A stretch of DNA of 64,000 nt from the NCBI GenBank assembly GCA_028023455.1, contig JAQFVV010000031.1:5684926-5748925 (forward strand). Direction: 5' to 3'. The position numbers were made by a program, and so were the translations under genes. This document shows positions 46,801-58,112 of this stretch, one piece after another. The stretch is from Epiperipatus broadwayi. Taxonomy: Eukaryota; Onychophora; Udeonychophora; Euonychophora; Peripatidae. Positions within the stretch are counted from its first letter, which is position 1, and each line of letters opens with the position of its first letter. The notes under the pieces were generated by a model, which did not search any database, was not told the DNA's origin, and was given only the letters and a program-made list of their open reading frames with translations.

Positions 46801-48231
46801 TTAAAAAGTTTAAAAATTAATGCTAGTGACATTCTGGTCAGTTTTGATGTCGTGTCTTTGTTTACAAACATTCCAATTGATGAACCTTTAAATATAATCT
46901 CACAACGTTGCAATTTACCAGACCATATTATTGCTTTGATTAAACATTGTCTCTTAAATACATATTTTGTATACAATGGACAGCATTACAGACAAGTTTT
47001 TGGTACTCCTATGGGCTCACCTATCTCAGGAGTAATAGCTGATTTATTCATGGAATATATAGAAACTCGTGCTTTAGAATCATCATCTTTAAAACCTCTC
47101 ATTTGGCTCAGATACATAGATGACACTTTTGTCATATGGCAACATGGAAAAAATACATTAGATGATTTTTTCTTACATTTAAATAATATGCATCCTCATA
47201 TTAAATTTACAATGGAGACAGAGTCTGATGGAAAACTCCCTTTTCTTGATGTTCTAGTCACCAGAACACCAAATAGTTTATCTTTTTCTATTTACAGAAA
47301 GGATACACACACAGACAGATATTTACATTTCCATTCTCATCATCACCCAACTCAGATAGTTTCTGTAGCCAAAACTCTTTTAAATAGAGCAATTAACCTT
47401 TCAGATGACACACATCTGAAAGAAGAAATAAATCATATTAATAGTGTTTTATTAGCAAATAGTTATAATTACAAATTTATAAAAAAAGCCTTATTTCAAG
47501 CCCAAAATAGACAAAATAGGAAACAAAAAGATGATAAATCAGCTATTAGGATTTGTGTTCCATATGTAAAAGGAACTACAGACAGTATCGGACGTATATT
47601 AAAACGCTATAATATAGATACAGCATTTTCTGCTCATCAAAAGATCAGCAATATAATAACCAAGCCTAAGGATTCAATCCCTCTTGAATCTCATGGTGTC
47701 TATCAAATCTCATGTAAAAATTGTAAAGCTTCTTACATAGGTATGAGTAATCGTCGCATCAGTGTTAGGAGAGATGAGCATGCTAATGCAGTTAAACAAC
47801 ACTCATCATCATCAGCACTCTCACTCCATACTATAGATTCAGGTCATAAAATAGATTTTTCTAGTACCAGGATCATATCCAGATGTGATAATCTCTACCA
47901 ATGCAAAATCAGAGAAGCCATTGAGATACTTAAAAGGCCAGATTGTATCAATAAGCGAGATGATACGTGCAAACTTCCTCCTATTTGGAAAGATTTCTTT
48001 AAAAAACATTCTTAAATTTAACATTTTTGCTATTGGTGGGATTTTTAATGTTTTATTCAAACCAGTGATTGTAGCGCCTCTACAACCGTCTTTCTACCTT
48101 TTTATAACTCTGTGGATGGCTTGTGTGACCAAGTCGAAACGTCAGTATATTGATATTAAAAGTTTTTAACACGGATGAACCCGCAAAATATGTATTTTAT
48201 ATATTTAACCCGTGCAAATCTTCGTTTTAAC
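46801..48231 (+). pseudogene. PLE-N copy 3: 5' truncated
   Basis: Plus strand. It starts head to head against copy 2 at LKSLKINASDI (residue ~385 of the full protein) and keeps motifs A (FDVVSLF), B and C and the GIY-YIG domain. The open frame 46852-48015 (387 codons) starts at an internal position, so the enzyme lacks its N-terminal half. ALNII is PLNII here. Its tail provides the terminus (motif 48110-48143) and the start codon of copy 4. Confidence 0.8.
48110..48143 (+). ncRNA. Hammerhead-like motif, PLE-N copy 3
   Basis: Same as 43199-43232. It lies 32 nt upstream of the copy 4 start codon at 48175, so self-cleavage here would define a 5' end just before the ORF. Confidence 0.4.
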
Positions 48232-50547
48232 ATTATTAACCTCTACGGGGAGGAAATTTTTAAACAGCTTCGTATATTTGAAAGAACGTGGAGTAAGAAA
48301 TGTAAGTTACTTTGTAATTTATCTTTTTTGTTAGCGTGCAAAAATCACAACGTTATACCCACTTGCTGTAAAATTGTGTTTCACAAGAACAATTATAATG
48401 TTAGTAAAATTCTAAGGAAAACCAGCAATATTATTTTAAACTCTTTTATTAAAGAAACTCGGAAAAATTTAGACAAAATTGATAAAGTATTGCTACATTT
48501 ACGTTTATTCCTTAGTAATAAAATACATCCTTTACTGTGGACTAGTTTTGATCGTATTGCAAGTTTTAGATCGTTTAAAGATTCGGAATTGGTAACAGCA
48601 AAGCAAAAGAAAAAATTGCAAATGCTAATTAGAACACAATCCCCAAACATTATGTATCCAAATCAAAAAACCGTTTATAATTTATCTAAGAAAGCCCTCT
48701 CTACAGATGAAATTTCGGTTTTAGAAAAAGGTTTCAATTTTGCTTTAACACCTTCCCGGATACCTTTTGAGAAAATTGTCTGTAATGTTGAATCAGCTCT
48801 TGATAAAATTGATTCTACATCGGCTGATTTAGCTAGAGCTGAGATTTGTAATATTTTAAAAAAAGCTAAGCTTCCTAAAAATAATTTTTCAAAGAAAGAA
48901 AGACAAGCATTAAATAATATAAAATCGGACAAATCAATTGTTGTACTTCCAGCTGATAAAGGTAATGCCACAGTTGTAATGGATCGTGACATTTACCATA
49001 ATAAAATTTTAGATCTGCTTAGTGATAAAACTTATAAACTATCAAAAAGAGATCATACTACATATTTGGAAAAAACAACAAAAGCTATTATTAATAAATC
49101 ACCTATTGAAACAGAGATAAAAAATAAAATAATCCCTCGTGAAAAATCTTGTGTCTGTCCAAAATTTTATGGACTTCCAAAAATTCACAAACCAGATACC
49201 CCTCTTCGTCCAATAGTAAGTGCAATAGGTTCTCCAACTCATATTTTAGCTAGATACTTATCGGATTTCATTAAACCTACAATCCCATCTATTAAATCAT
49301 ATATTAAAAACTCTCTTCATTTTATTTCTGTTTTAAAAAGTTTAAAAATTAATGCTAGTGACATTCTGGTCAGTTTTGATGTCGTGTCTTTGTTTACAAA
49401 CATTCCAATTGATGAAGCTTTAAATATAATCTCACAACGTTGCAATTTACCAGACCATATTATTGCTTTGATTAAACATTGTCTCTTAAATACATATTTT
49501 GTATACAATGGACAGCATTACAGACAAGTTTTTGGTACTCCTATGGGCTCACCTATCTCAGGAGTAATAGCTGATTTATTCATGGAATATATAGAAACTC
49601 GTGCTTTAGAATCATCATCTTTAAAACCTCTCATTTGGCTCAGATACATAGATGACACTTTTGTCATATGGCAACATGGAAAAAATACATTAGATGATTT
49701 TTTCTTACATTTAAATAATATGCATCCTCATATTAAATTTACAATGGAGACAGAGTCTGATGGAAAACTCCCTTTTCTTGATGTTCTAGTCACCAGAACA
49801 CCAAATAGTTTATCTTTTTCTATTTACAGAAAGGATACACACACAGACAGATATTTACATTTCCATTCTCATCATCACCCAACTCAGATAGTTTCTGTAG
49901 CCAAAACTCTTTTAAATAGAGCAATTAACCTTTCAGATGAGACACATCTGAAAGAAGAAATAAATCATATTAATAGTGTTTTATTAGCAAATAGTTATAA
50001 TTACAAATTTATAAAAAAAGCCTTATTTCAAGCCCAAAATAGACAAAATAGGAAACAAAAAGATGATAAGTCAGCTATTAGGATTTGTGTTCCATATGTA
50101 AAAGGAACTACAGACAGTATCGGACGTATATTAAAACGCTATAATATAGATACAGCATTTTCTGCTCATCAAAAGATCAGCAATATAATAACCAAGCCTA
50201 AGGATTCAATCCCTCTTGAATCTCATGGTGTCTATCAAATCTCATGTAAAAATTGTAAAGCTTCTTACATAGGTATGAGTAATCGTCGCATCAGTGTTAG
50301 GAGAGATGAGCATGCTAATGCAGTTAAACAACACTCATCATCATCAGCACTCTCACTCCATACTATAGATTCAGGTCATAAAATTGATTTTTCTAGTACC
50401 AGGATCATATCCAGATGTGATAATCTCTACCAATGCAAAATCAGAGAAGCCATTGAGATACTTAAAAGGCCAGATTGTATCAATAAGCGAGATGATACGT
50501 GCAAACTTCCTCCTATTTGGAAAGATTTCTTTAAAAAACATTCTTAA
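48175..50547 (+). CDS. PLE-N reverse transcriptase / GIY-YIG endonuclease (copy 4), intact
   Basis: 790 codons, uninterrupted; the domains and residues are as in copy 1. The start ATG lies 56 nt before the end of copy 3, so an upstream tandem copy is needed to form the complete frame. No earlier in-frame Met gives a longer protein in the unit, and the same Met is used in copy 1. The nuclease frame ends at PPIWKDFFKKHS. With copies 1-3 it forms a 7.6-kb inverted structure. Confidence 0.88.
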   Translation: MNPQNMYFIYLTRANLRFNIINLYGEEIFKQLRIFERTWSKKCKLLCNLSFLLACKNHNVIPTCCKIVFHKNNYNVSKILRKTSNIILNSFIKETRKNLDKIDKVLLHLRLFLSNKIHPLLWTSFDRIASFRSFKDSELVTAKQKKKLQMLIRTQSPNIMYPNQKTVYNLSKKALSTDEISVLEKGFNFALTPSRIPFEKIVCNVESALDKIDSTSADLARAEICNILKKAKLPKNNFSKKERQALNNIKSDKSIVVLPADKGNATVVMDRDIYHNKILDLLSDKTYKLSKRDHTTYLEKTTKAIINKSPIETEIKNKIIPREKSCVCPKFYGLPKIHKPDTPLRPIVSAIGSPTHILARYLSDFIKPTIPSIKSYIKNSLHFISVLKSLKINASDILVSFDVVSLFTNIPIDEALNIISQRCNLPDHIIALIKHCLLNTYFVYNGQHYRQVFGTPMGSPISGVIADLFMEYIETRALESSSLKPLIWLRYIDDTFVIWQHGKNTLDDFFLHLNNMHPHIKFTMETESDGKLPFLDVLVTRTPNSLSFSIYRKDTHTDRYLHFHSHHHPTQIVSVAKTLLNRAINLSDETHLKEEINHINSVLLANSYNYKFIKKALFQAQNRQNRKQKDDKSAIRICVPYVKGTTDSIGRILKRYNIDTAFSAHQKISNIITKPKDSIPLESHGVYQISCKNCKASYIGMSNRRISVRRDEHANAVKQHSSSSALSLHTIDSGHKIDFSSTRIISRCDNLYQCKIREAIEILKRPDCINKRDDTCKLPPIWKDFFKKHS

Positions 50548-50735
50548 ATTTAACATTTTTGCTATTGGTGGAATTTTTAATGTTTTATTCAAACCAGTGA
50601 TTGTAGCGCCTCTACAACCGTCTTTCTACCTTTTTATAACTCTGTGGATGGCTTGTGTGACCAAGTCGAAACGTCAGTGTATTGATATTAAAAGTTTTTA
50701 ACACGGATGAACCCGCAAAATATGTATTTTATATA
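50548..50735 (+). repeat. PLE-N 3' terminus (pseudo-LTR)
   Basis: Runs from the stop codon through the hammerhead-like motif to a second copy of the ORF start (ATGAACCCGCAAAATATG), then ends at (AT)n. Confidence 0.7.
50642..50675 (+). ncRNA. Hammerhead-like motif, PLE-N copy 4
   Basis: Identical to the copy 3 motif in the core, stem II and GAAACGUC. Confidence 0.4.
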
Positions 50736-50741
50736 TATATT

Positions 50742-52160
50742 GTGCATATCAATAGCTCAAACAAGCTCCTAATTGAGAAGTGTTGTAAGAGAAAAATATT
50801 TAAATTCTCTATCTAGAACATTCATCTCCCCAAGTTAACTTAAATAGCTATATAAGACTGAACCAAATTCAGATTTACCATATATTAATATTCTTACCAT
50901 TGCCAAGGTCTTAAAGTCAAATTATTATAATCAATAAAGCAAGTCATATCTACCTTGACATTGCTTATATGGGTTTTTATTTAAAAATATATAATATAGA
51001 AAGCATACCGATAGCTCAATCAAGCTCTTAACTGATAAGTGTGGTAAGAGAAAACCATTTAAAATCTCTAACTAGAACATTTCCATCCCCAGACCAATTG
51101 GTTCTAAGCCTTTGTCTGACCTCAGTGAGGAGATAGAATATTTAGATATTAGATCTAAAAAATCAACCAATTCAAAACCCAGCACTTATTTATTACGTAA
51201 CCTTTAAGTAAAAACTCTGAAACTTTTGAACATGAAAATGTCATTAACTACAGATATCTAACTTAAATAGCTGTATGAGACTGAACTGAATTCAGATCAA
51301 TCATATATTAATAGCCTTAGCATTTCCAAGACTTTAAAGGCAAAATTATAATAATCAATAAAGCAAGCCATATATAGCATGACATTGCTTTTATTTCTTT
51401 TACAAATATGGATTATGGGGAACATACCAATAGCTCAAACAGGTTCTTAATTGATAAGTGCAGTATGAAAAAATATTTAAAATCTTTATTCAGAACATTC
51501 ATAACCACAGACCGATTGGTTTCCAGCTTTTGGCTTACCTCAGTGAGAAGCTAGAATATTCAGGCACTAGATATAAATATCAACTCAAAACCCAGCACTT
51601 AATCATTATGTAACATTTAAGTAGAAACTCTGATATTTTTCTCTTACCAGACATACCGTTTAAGAGCTTGTTTGAGCTATTGGTATGCTCTCTATATTAC
51701 ATATTTGTAAATACAAGCTCATAAAAGCAATGCCATGCTATATATGACTTGCTTTATCGATTATTATAATTTTGCCTTTAAAGCTTTAGCAATGCTGAGG
51801 CTATTAATATATAGTAAATCTGAATTTGGTTCAGTCCCATATAGCTATTTCAGTTACATAGCTGAAGTTAAAGACTTTTTCATGTCCGAAAATTTCAGAG
51901 TTTCTACTTAAATGTTAAAGTGATGGACTTTGAGTTGATATTTTAGATCTACTGTCTGAATATTCTAGCTCCTCAATGAGGCGAATCAAAAGCTTGAACC
52001 CAATTGGTCTGGTGATAGGAATGTTCTAGATAGAGATTTTAAATATGTTTGTCTTACTACACTTATCAGTTAAAAGCTTGTTGACTATTGGTACACTCTC
52101 TATATTACATATTTGTAAATACAAACTCATAAGAGCAATATCACACTATATATGACTTGC
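50742..52160. repeat. Palindromic array of ~419-bp repeats
   Basis: Forward units start at CATA(T/C)C(A/G)ATAGCTCAA near 50745 (internally shortened), 51004 and 51423. Orientation switches at about 51640, and reverse units end near 51690 and 52100 (TATTGGTA(T/C)(G/A)CTCTCTATATTAC). No coding signal. The form is the same as at 26154-27787, but the repeat is unrelated in sequence. Confidence 0.7.
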
Positions 52161-52167
52161 TTTATTC

Positions 52168-52503
52168 TACCATAAATGTTCTCAGGTTTATTCACATATT
52201 TATTTGATAGCAGTGACCCGTGATTTATATATATATAAATCATGGGTCACTGCTAATATATATATATATATAAATCATGGGTCACTGCTAATATATATAT
52301 ATATATAAGAAAAACAAAAAACACAAGTTAAACACTTGCATACGCTTGTATTTATGACAATAGATGGCGTTGACGTTTATGTAAACAAACGCTTGAAGAT
52401 GTTTTTGGTATAACGCCATCTATTGTCATATATATATATATATAAATCATGGGTCACTGCTATCAAATAAATATGTGAATAAACCTGATAAACATTTATG
52501 GTA
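52168..52503. repeat. Inverted repeat with 60-bp arms and nested units
   Basis: Arms 52168-52227 and 52444-52503 are near-exact reverse complements (TACCATAAATGTTCTCAGG outermost). The piece AAATCATGGGTCACTGCTA is repeated twice more inside, each with an (AT)n tract. The centre holds a MITE. Confidence 0.75.
52355..52428. mobile_element. 74-bp MITE with 17-bp perfect terminal inverted repeats
   Basis: TGACAATAGATGGCGTT at 52355-52371 and its exact reverse complement at 52412-52428 are flanked by TA on each side, as after insertion of a Tc1/mariner-type element at TA. No coding capacity. Assignment to Tc1/mariner is inferred from the TA only. Confidence 0.6.
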
Positions 52504-52509
52504 GTATAA

Positions 52510-52967
52510 GATATATTTTCAAACTTTTCAAAAGTCTCCAAACAGTTTCTCCATACTTTCAAATTATCATCATGACCAATATTTGAATAATCGAATTAAA
52601 CAATTACAGTATTGTTTAACATTCCAATTTATTTGTCAAGCAAATAATCATATGCTTTCTTTAATTTATCAGGAGATTTTTAATTTTTTTATTTAAAAAG
52701 TCATATGACTCAAAAAATCTGAAATTATGCAATGGAAGAAAACAGTTCTCTGCCCAACTTTTATTAATACGGGTAAAATAAGCTTCATCCTATAGAATCA
52801 AAATTAGTGACTATGTATGTATAAACTAAAAATGTAAACCTAATCAAGGAATAACCATGTCCAAAAACATTTGATAATTCACAAGCAAGATTTCCAAAAT
52901 CATTTGAATGAACTTGGATATAACATCATTTTCCTATATGTATGTCTATCTATTAGTCAGACAAATA
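52510..52967. other. AT-rich interval, no gene seen
   Basis: Only a short open frame with no motif. Confidence 0.35.
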
Positions 52968-53158
52968 AGGACTGTTGTTCATTTATGGGATTGTAAAATT
53001 GTTAGAAACAAACAACTGAATGGACGAAGAGACCACTAAACAGACAAATAGATAGACGTACATAGGACTGTTGTTCATTTATGGATTGTAAAATTGTTAG
53101 AAACAAACAACTGAATGGACGAAGAGACCACTAAACAGACAAATAGATAGACGTACAT
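52968..53158 (+). repeat. 96-bp direct duplication
   Basis: AGGACTGTTGTTCATTTATGG at 52968 and again at 53064. The whole 96-bp unit is repeated with one base difference, ending GATAGACGTACATA. Confidence 0.85.
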
Positions 53159-53159
53159 A

Positions 53160-54157
53160 AATTATTAAATAGACATATAGATGGATGGATCGAAGGCCAG
53201 ATTCACAGTTAAATAAATGGAATATTTATATAAGTGCTATCGTGTTTCTTATTTATATCCGTGTACTTATTTTATTTGATTTAATCACATTTAATCAATA
53301 TGTAATTGCAATTAAGTTAAATTTATTTATATTTAAAAAAATCAATAGAAAGCGTAAATCAGATTGATTAAAAGATTTTAGAAACTGAAAAAACAGTAAA
53401 ACAATAAAAAAAAACTATTATTTTTTTTTTTAATCAATAAGTGTAATCTAAATTTGTCAAGTTTTATCAGTAAAACAACATCTGCTGTTTTATGAGATTT
53501 TCTGTTTGAATCTTCAATCTATTTATAAAATCGATAATGAAGTAAAATAAAATTTATTTAGAAAAATAAAAGATGAACATGGTCACTACGACGGGGGAAG
53601 CAATATAGATGGATTATGGAATATTACATTATCTAAATAATAAATAAATATATTTTGACTTGTTATTGGCTATTGCCAATTAGAAGATTTATTAAACTAA
53701 TTGAGTTCAAAGATCAATATGCACTTGAGCTTTTGAAAGTTAATTCATGCAAAATATAAATAAAATAATTACATATTTAACATCATTGTTTATATAGTGC
53801 AACTGTCTGACATGCATTCATAAACAACTGATTCTATCAATAAGATTTGTAAACAATTCTTATCAGATCATGTCAAATACTTTTTCACTTCCAAACTATT
53901 TCTATATACACATGCATACCCATATATATATATATTGAATGAAAGTTTTCCCAGGCAGATGACGTTTTATAAATCATGTATTCCGCGAGTAATCGTTTCA
54001 ATAAATCAAATAACAACATAAACGTTTTGAATATATACATATTGCAAACGTTAATAATATGAAGCAACAGAATTTAATCTTGAAATGACCGCGCGTATAA
54101 AATCATATATGTAAAAAAAATATTATTTTTTTTGTAAAACGCCATTTTTCTATTAAC
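53160..54157. other. AT-rich interval, no gene seen
   Basis: Short frames only. A short (AT)n run is near 53922-53935. Confidence 0.35.
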
Positions 54158-54174
54158 AAAAAAGAAACAAGTGT

Positions 54175-54283
54175 CAAGCGTTGGTGGTCGAGTGGTCAGC
54201 ACAGCTGCCTTACAAGCAGTTGTCCCGGGGTTTGTGGTTCGCGTCCCGGCCGATGCTTTGACGCATGTAAAAAAAAAAAGAAA
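54175..54283 (+). mobile_element. tRNA-derived SINE-like insertion
   Basis: A tRNA-like sequence followed by a short unique tail (TTTGACGCATGT) and an A run, flanked by a direct repeat of about 17 bp (54158-54174 and 54274-54290, AAAAAAGAAACAA(G/A)TGT). These are marks of retroposition. About 105 bp. Confidence 0.65.
54178..54256 (+). pseudogene. tRNA-Val(TAC)-like pseudogene (SINE head)
   Basis: Acceptor GCGTTGG pairs with CCGATGC (two wobbles). Anticodon arm GCTGC/GCAGT encloses CTTACAA, anticodon TAC (Val). Box A is TGGTCGAGTGG and box B GGTTCGCGTCCC. The D stem has two mismatches and about 7 extra bases (TTTGTGG) split the T stem, so it should not give a functional tRNA. It could still work as a Pol III promoter. 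Confidence 0.6.
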
Positions 54284-54299
54284 CAAATGTACCAACTAC

Positions 54300-54601
54300 T
54301 TAAATATTCAAATTTAAATTTTAAATTAAAATTGAATATGTGAACAGTTAATTAATCATGATATAAAGAATCATTTAATCTCACCATTAATTGCCGTAAA
54401 TATGATACTGTAAAAATATATTGAAAGAATGGTAGGCAATAATAAAGCAAAAAATATTATTTAAAAAACATTTTCTATGGGTATTTTCATATTGCCAGAT
54501 ATTATAGATTAAATTATAATAGAATTCTAAGCAAATAAAGCTTTTTGCATACATATTAGATTATATATAAGATAGCCGCATTGTAAATGAAACAAAGGAG
54601 T
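54300..54601. other. AT-rich interval, no gene seen
   Basis: Nothing supported. Confidence 0.35.
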
Positions 54602-55341
54602 GTCATAGCTCACTTTGCCTTCAAATAATGGACTGGTTCAGATTCTTTTCTTATCACAATCAGATTGAGAATTCATTGACACTAACCATTGTGCACACAT
54701 AAAACATAACTAATAGTAAAAACAGGCCAAAAAGCAATGGTGCTCACTGAATACAAATGTTTTCATTAAGATATGGGGATCTTGCCATAAATAATCATGT
54801 TGAATGTAAGGGAGAGAACTTCTGTTAAACCTGAAAGATGAAATGTGTTCTCCAGAAAATAATTATTAAACTTGAATAACAGTAGCTTAGTTCTCCATAT
54901 AAGGTTAAAGAAACCTACTACTAACCTGAACAACAATGATCATTCTCCAAACTACAGCTATCAAAGCTAATTGTTAATGCAGTGAGGCAAATTTATGTTT
55001 GGGGCTGGAAATTGCCAGAACTAAAACCCAACTCAAGACAAGCTATAAATGCAATGAGAAGAGTCATTATACCTATTCACAAGGCAGGCTATCAAGTATA
55101 GCTGGAAGTGGATAGCCAAATTTATAAGGGAACATGCAGTCGTTTTTCAATTGCTCACATTAGAACTAGTAGATATATCTCACTAGATAGTAGTAGGTAA
55201 AGTATAACTATCATTTTTTCATCTGTAAATATTGTAAATATATTATAAATTGGGTGTTTGTTTGCATCTATATATTTTTAATAAATATATTATTAATATA
55301 TTCATTTGTTTTTATAAAACTAATCCAGCCTAAAAACAACA
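54602..55341 (+). repeat. Ty3/gypsy 5' LTR
   Basis: About 740 bp from TGTCATAGC to AAACAACA. It repeats, diverged, at 57379-58112. TTTGGCAGAG follows, a possible primer-binding site starting TGG (55346). Boundaries are by alignment and approximate to a few bases. Confidence 0.7.
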
Positions 55342-56400
55342 GATTTGGCAGAGTTCTACAAAATAAAAAAAATTAACCCCATGGCTGAAAAAAAATGAAT
55401 ACAATCAAGAAAATCTTGCCCCATGTCTCATTAGATCTTTGCCATCATTCAGAAAATTTGACAGCAAACATTGTTGGCAGGTAAATAAAATTTTGTAAAA
55501 TCAATCAAGAGTGTTTTTTTCTGATAATAAGAACAGAATCTACCTCCAGTGGGTTGATAAATTTTATCTTTATCAAAAAATGACTGTTACACAAACAGTA
55601 GTGCAAAAAAAATTATTAAAACATGGAAGATGACTTAATTTTTTTTTTCTTTCTCATGATATAAAGAGGAGAAAAATAAATAAATGGCTAATATTGGCTC
55701 AGGTGAAGCATTCAATTGGCCTACCCAGAGAATTGGACAAGCTGTAAAGATCAAATAGTCTACAAAAGACATGAATTTAAATTAGCAATGCTTATGTCAA
55801 TAATCAGATACCAGACTTATGAGGTTCTTAAATTACATACAATGTCAGAGACAGTGGTTGTCTGAGATTTTGATAAGGCATTATCTCTAGTAAACAACTT
55901 GTTATTACTAAATTCCTAACAGTAATGCAAAGATTTTATTTCAGTCTTTGTGTTCAAGAGGAAGTAGAAAAAGCTAGAGATTTTGCTGTTTGAATTCATT
56001 CATTAGCATTAAAATTTGGTTTTAAATACTTTTTAATGAAGCTCTTCCAGATAGTTTTATCTGCAGAATAAACCATCATCATCTTAGAATCAAGTTACTA
56101 ATGGATCATAACAATTTTAAATCAGCTTTGTCTCAAGCAACACTAGCAGAATCATGAGCTAGTCAACCAAAACCATTGAAAGAAATCAATTTATAATATT
56201 CAAAGTATTGAGCAGAACTCTAGGTTGGTCAAGCACCCAGATGACAACTCAAATAAATAAACAACAATGAGCAAAAACATTGTAAGAGATGTAATAAAGC
56301 AATACACACACAGAATGTCCACACCACCATACTCAGTGTATATATTGCAAGCATGTCTATCACACAAGAACTGCTTGTTTTAAAATGAAACAATAAGAAG
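55342..56400 (+). pseudogene. Ty3/gypsy gag remnant with two zinc knuckles
   Basis: Broken frames contain FRKFDSKHCWQV near 55450 (the gag start of K02A2.6-type elements has F.PFD....W..Y), then at 56281-56378 two CCHC knuckles. The first is CKRCNKAIH with its last Cys in a shifted frame; the second is CIYCKHVYHTRTAC, a complete Cx2Cx4Hx4C. Frameshifts and stops throughout. Confidence 0.6.
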
Positions 56401-56483
56401 CAAATGGCACAATAAATGAATCAATTTCAAAAAGTAAGAAAGGCAATTTAAAGTCGAAAGAACAAATTGCCTGCATAAACAAT

Positions 56484-56714
56484 GTGAGAAATGGTGGCTC
56501 TGTTTTCAAACACAGAGTTATTATTAATAATATGCCAGTCACAATGGAACTGCATACAGGGTCTGAAATGTCCATAGTGTCAAACAAGACCTTATCTATC
56601 ATTAAAAATAGTAATAAATTTCACCTGAATCTTAGCTTCCAAATCAATAACTGGTTACAAAGGCAATTAAATAACACTCTTGGGACAGACAAGAGTGAAA
56701 GTTATGATGCCTAA
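56484..56714 (+). pseudogene. Ty3/gypsy aspartic protease remnant
   Basis: 76-codon frame with HRVIINNMPVTMELHTGSEMS then IVSNKT. The family active site DTG is HTG, so the catalytic Asp is lost. It follows the zinc knuckles, in the usual gag-protease order. It stops before any reverse transcriptase. Confidence 0.65.
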
Positions 56715-56925
56715 TAAAACTATATATCTGCCAATGGTTGGAGTATCAGGTGATTATAGCAATTTATTAGGTCATTACATTGTTGGCAGAGACAAAAGTG
56801 AAAGAGCTTACAATTATAAATAATTTAAAAAGGATTTACCCAGATGTAATTAACAACTTGGTTTTTAACCCTAAATATGGCACAAAACTATAAGCATACG
56901 AAGTGAATGGATACATATGTTCTAT

Positions 56926-57050
56926 GCCACATGTTCAAGGGCACCACCAAATGGATTCCAGCAGTGGTCATTGTACTTAAAGGGATTCAAACAGTAGTGT
57001 TCATCATTGCTGATGAACAATAATATCATCATAACAAAAACCAATTTAGG
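56926..57050 (+). pseudogene. Ty3/gypsy integrase C-terminal tail
   Basis: YVLCHMFKGTTKWIPAVVIV, then a stop after ADEQ, then YHHNKNQFR. This fits the integrase end V.vR.....KWipG.V......Y.V......H.NQLR. It lies only 0.2 kb past the protease, so the RT, RNase H and integrase core are deleted. Confidence 0.6.
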
Positions 57051-57366
57051 TTAAATGAACCTACATTTTCATGACAATCTATTAGCAAAGCCTCACCAGA
57101 TGAAAATAAGTGGCAAGCCAACAGTGATGTGTCATCAACCATCTACATGAATCTACAGCTCCATAACTAGACATCAGCAAAACCTCATCAGATGCAACAA
57201 TTTCATTTTATCAGTGTAGAATTATCATCCAGCTATAATGCATCTTCAGATCCAAGAAATCCAAATGATGGTTTTACTAAGAAAATCACAAAGTCAGAAG
57301 AAGCAAAAAAGTAAAGAAGATATCTTCCTACACCCATGAATGAGTTTGTTGTCCAGGGCTAATTTT

Positions 57367-57380
57367 AGACAAAGGGAGGG
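57367..57380 (+). other. Polypurine tract
   Basis: AGACAAAGGGAGGG directly before the 3' LTR, as expected for plus-strand priming. Confidence 0.6.
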
Positions 57381-58112
57381 CATAGCATATATGATCTTGC
57401 CATCAAATGTTGGACTAGTCCAGATTCCTTTCATATCCAAATGGATTAAGTATTTATAGTCACTAACCAATGCATATACATAAAGATAATGCATAGCTAA
57501 TAACAAGAACAGATCAATATGCAAGATGTTCACTGATTCCAGATAATTATGTTAAGGTAATTAGTCAATCTTTTAAAGGTAACACAGAGAACAACTGTCA
57601 AACTTAAAAGATGTTATGCATTCTCCTGAGAACAATTGTTAAACCTAAATAAAAGTTGCCTAGTTTTCGATATACAAGCAAAGAAACTTTGTGATAAAAT
57701 GAACCACGGTGATCATTTTCCAGACTATAACTATCAGAATTAATAGGTAATGCACTGAGATAAGTCCATGTCTAGGACTGAAAGCTGCCAAAACCAAATC
57801 CAACTGAATGTAAGCTGTAAATAGAGCAGAAGGGTTGTCATACTTACTCATGAGGCAGACTGTCAATTACAGCTGGGAGTGAATAGACAAATCTATGAGG
57901 ACTCATGAAGTCCTTTCTTCAACAGATCACATTAGAACTAATACCTATACCACATTAGACAGCAATAGGCAGAATATAACCATCATTACTTAAAACTGTA
58001 AATATTGCAAATACATAATAAATAGAATATGTTTGTATCTATATATTACTGATAAATATATTATTAAAATATATGTATATTCATTTATGTTTATATGAGT
58101 AAATCAGACTAG
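57379..58112 (+). repeat. Ty3/gypsy 3' LTR
   Basis: Aligns through its length to 54602-55341 with many substitutions, so this is an old insertion. The end is approximate. Confidence 0.7.
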
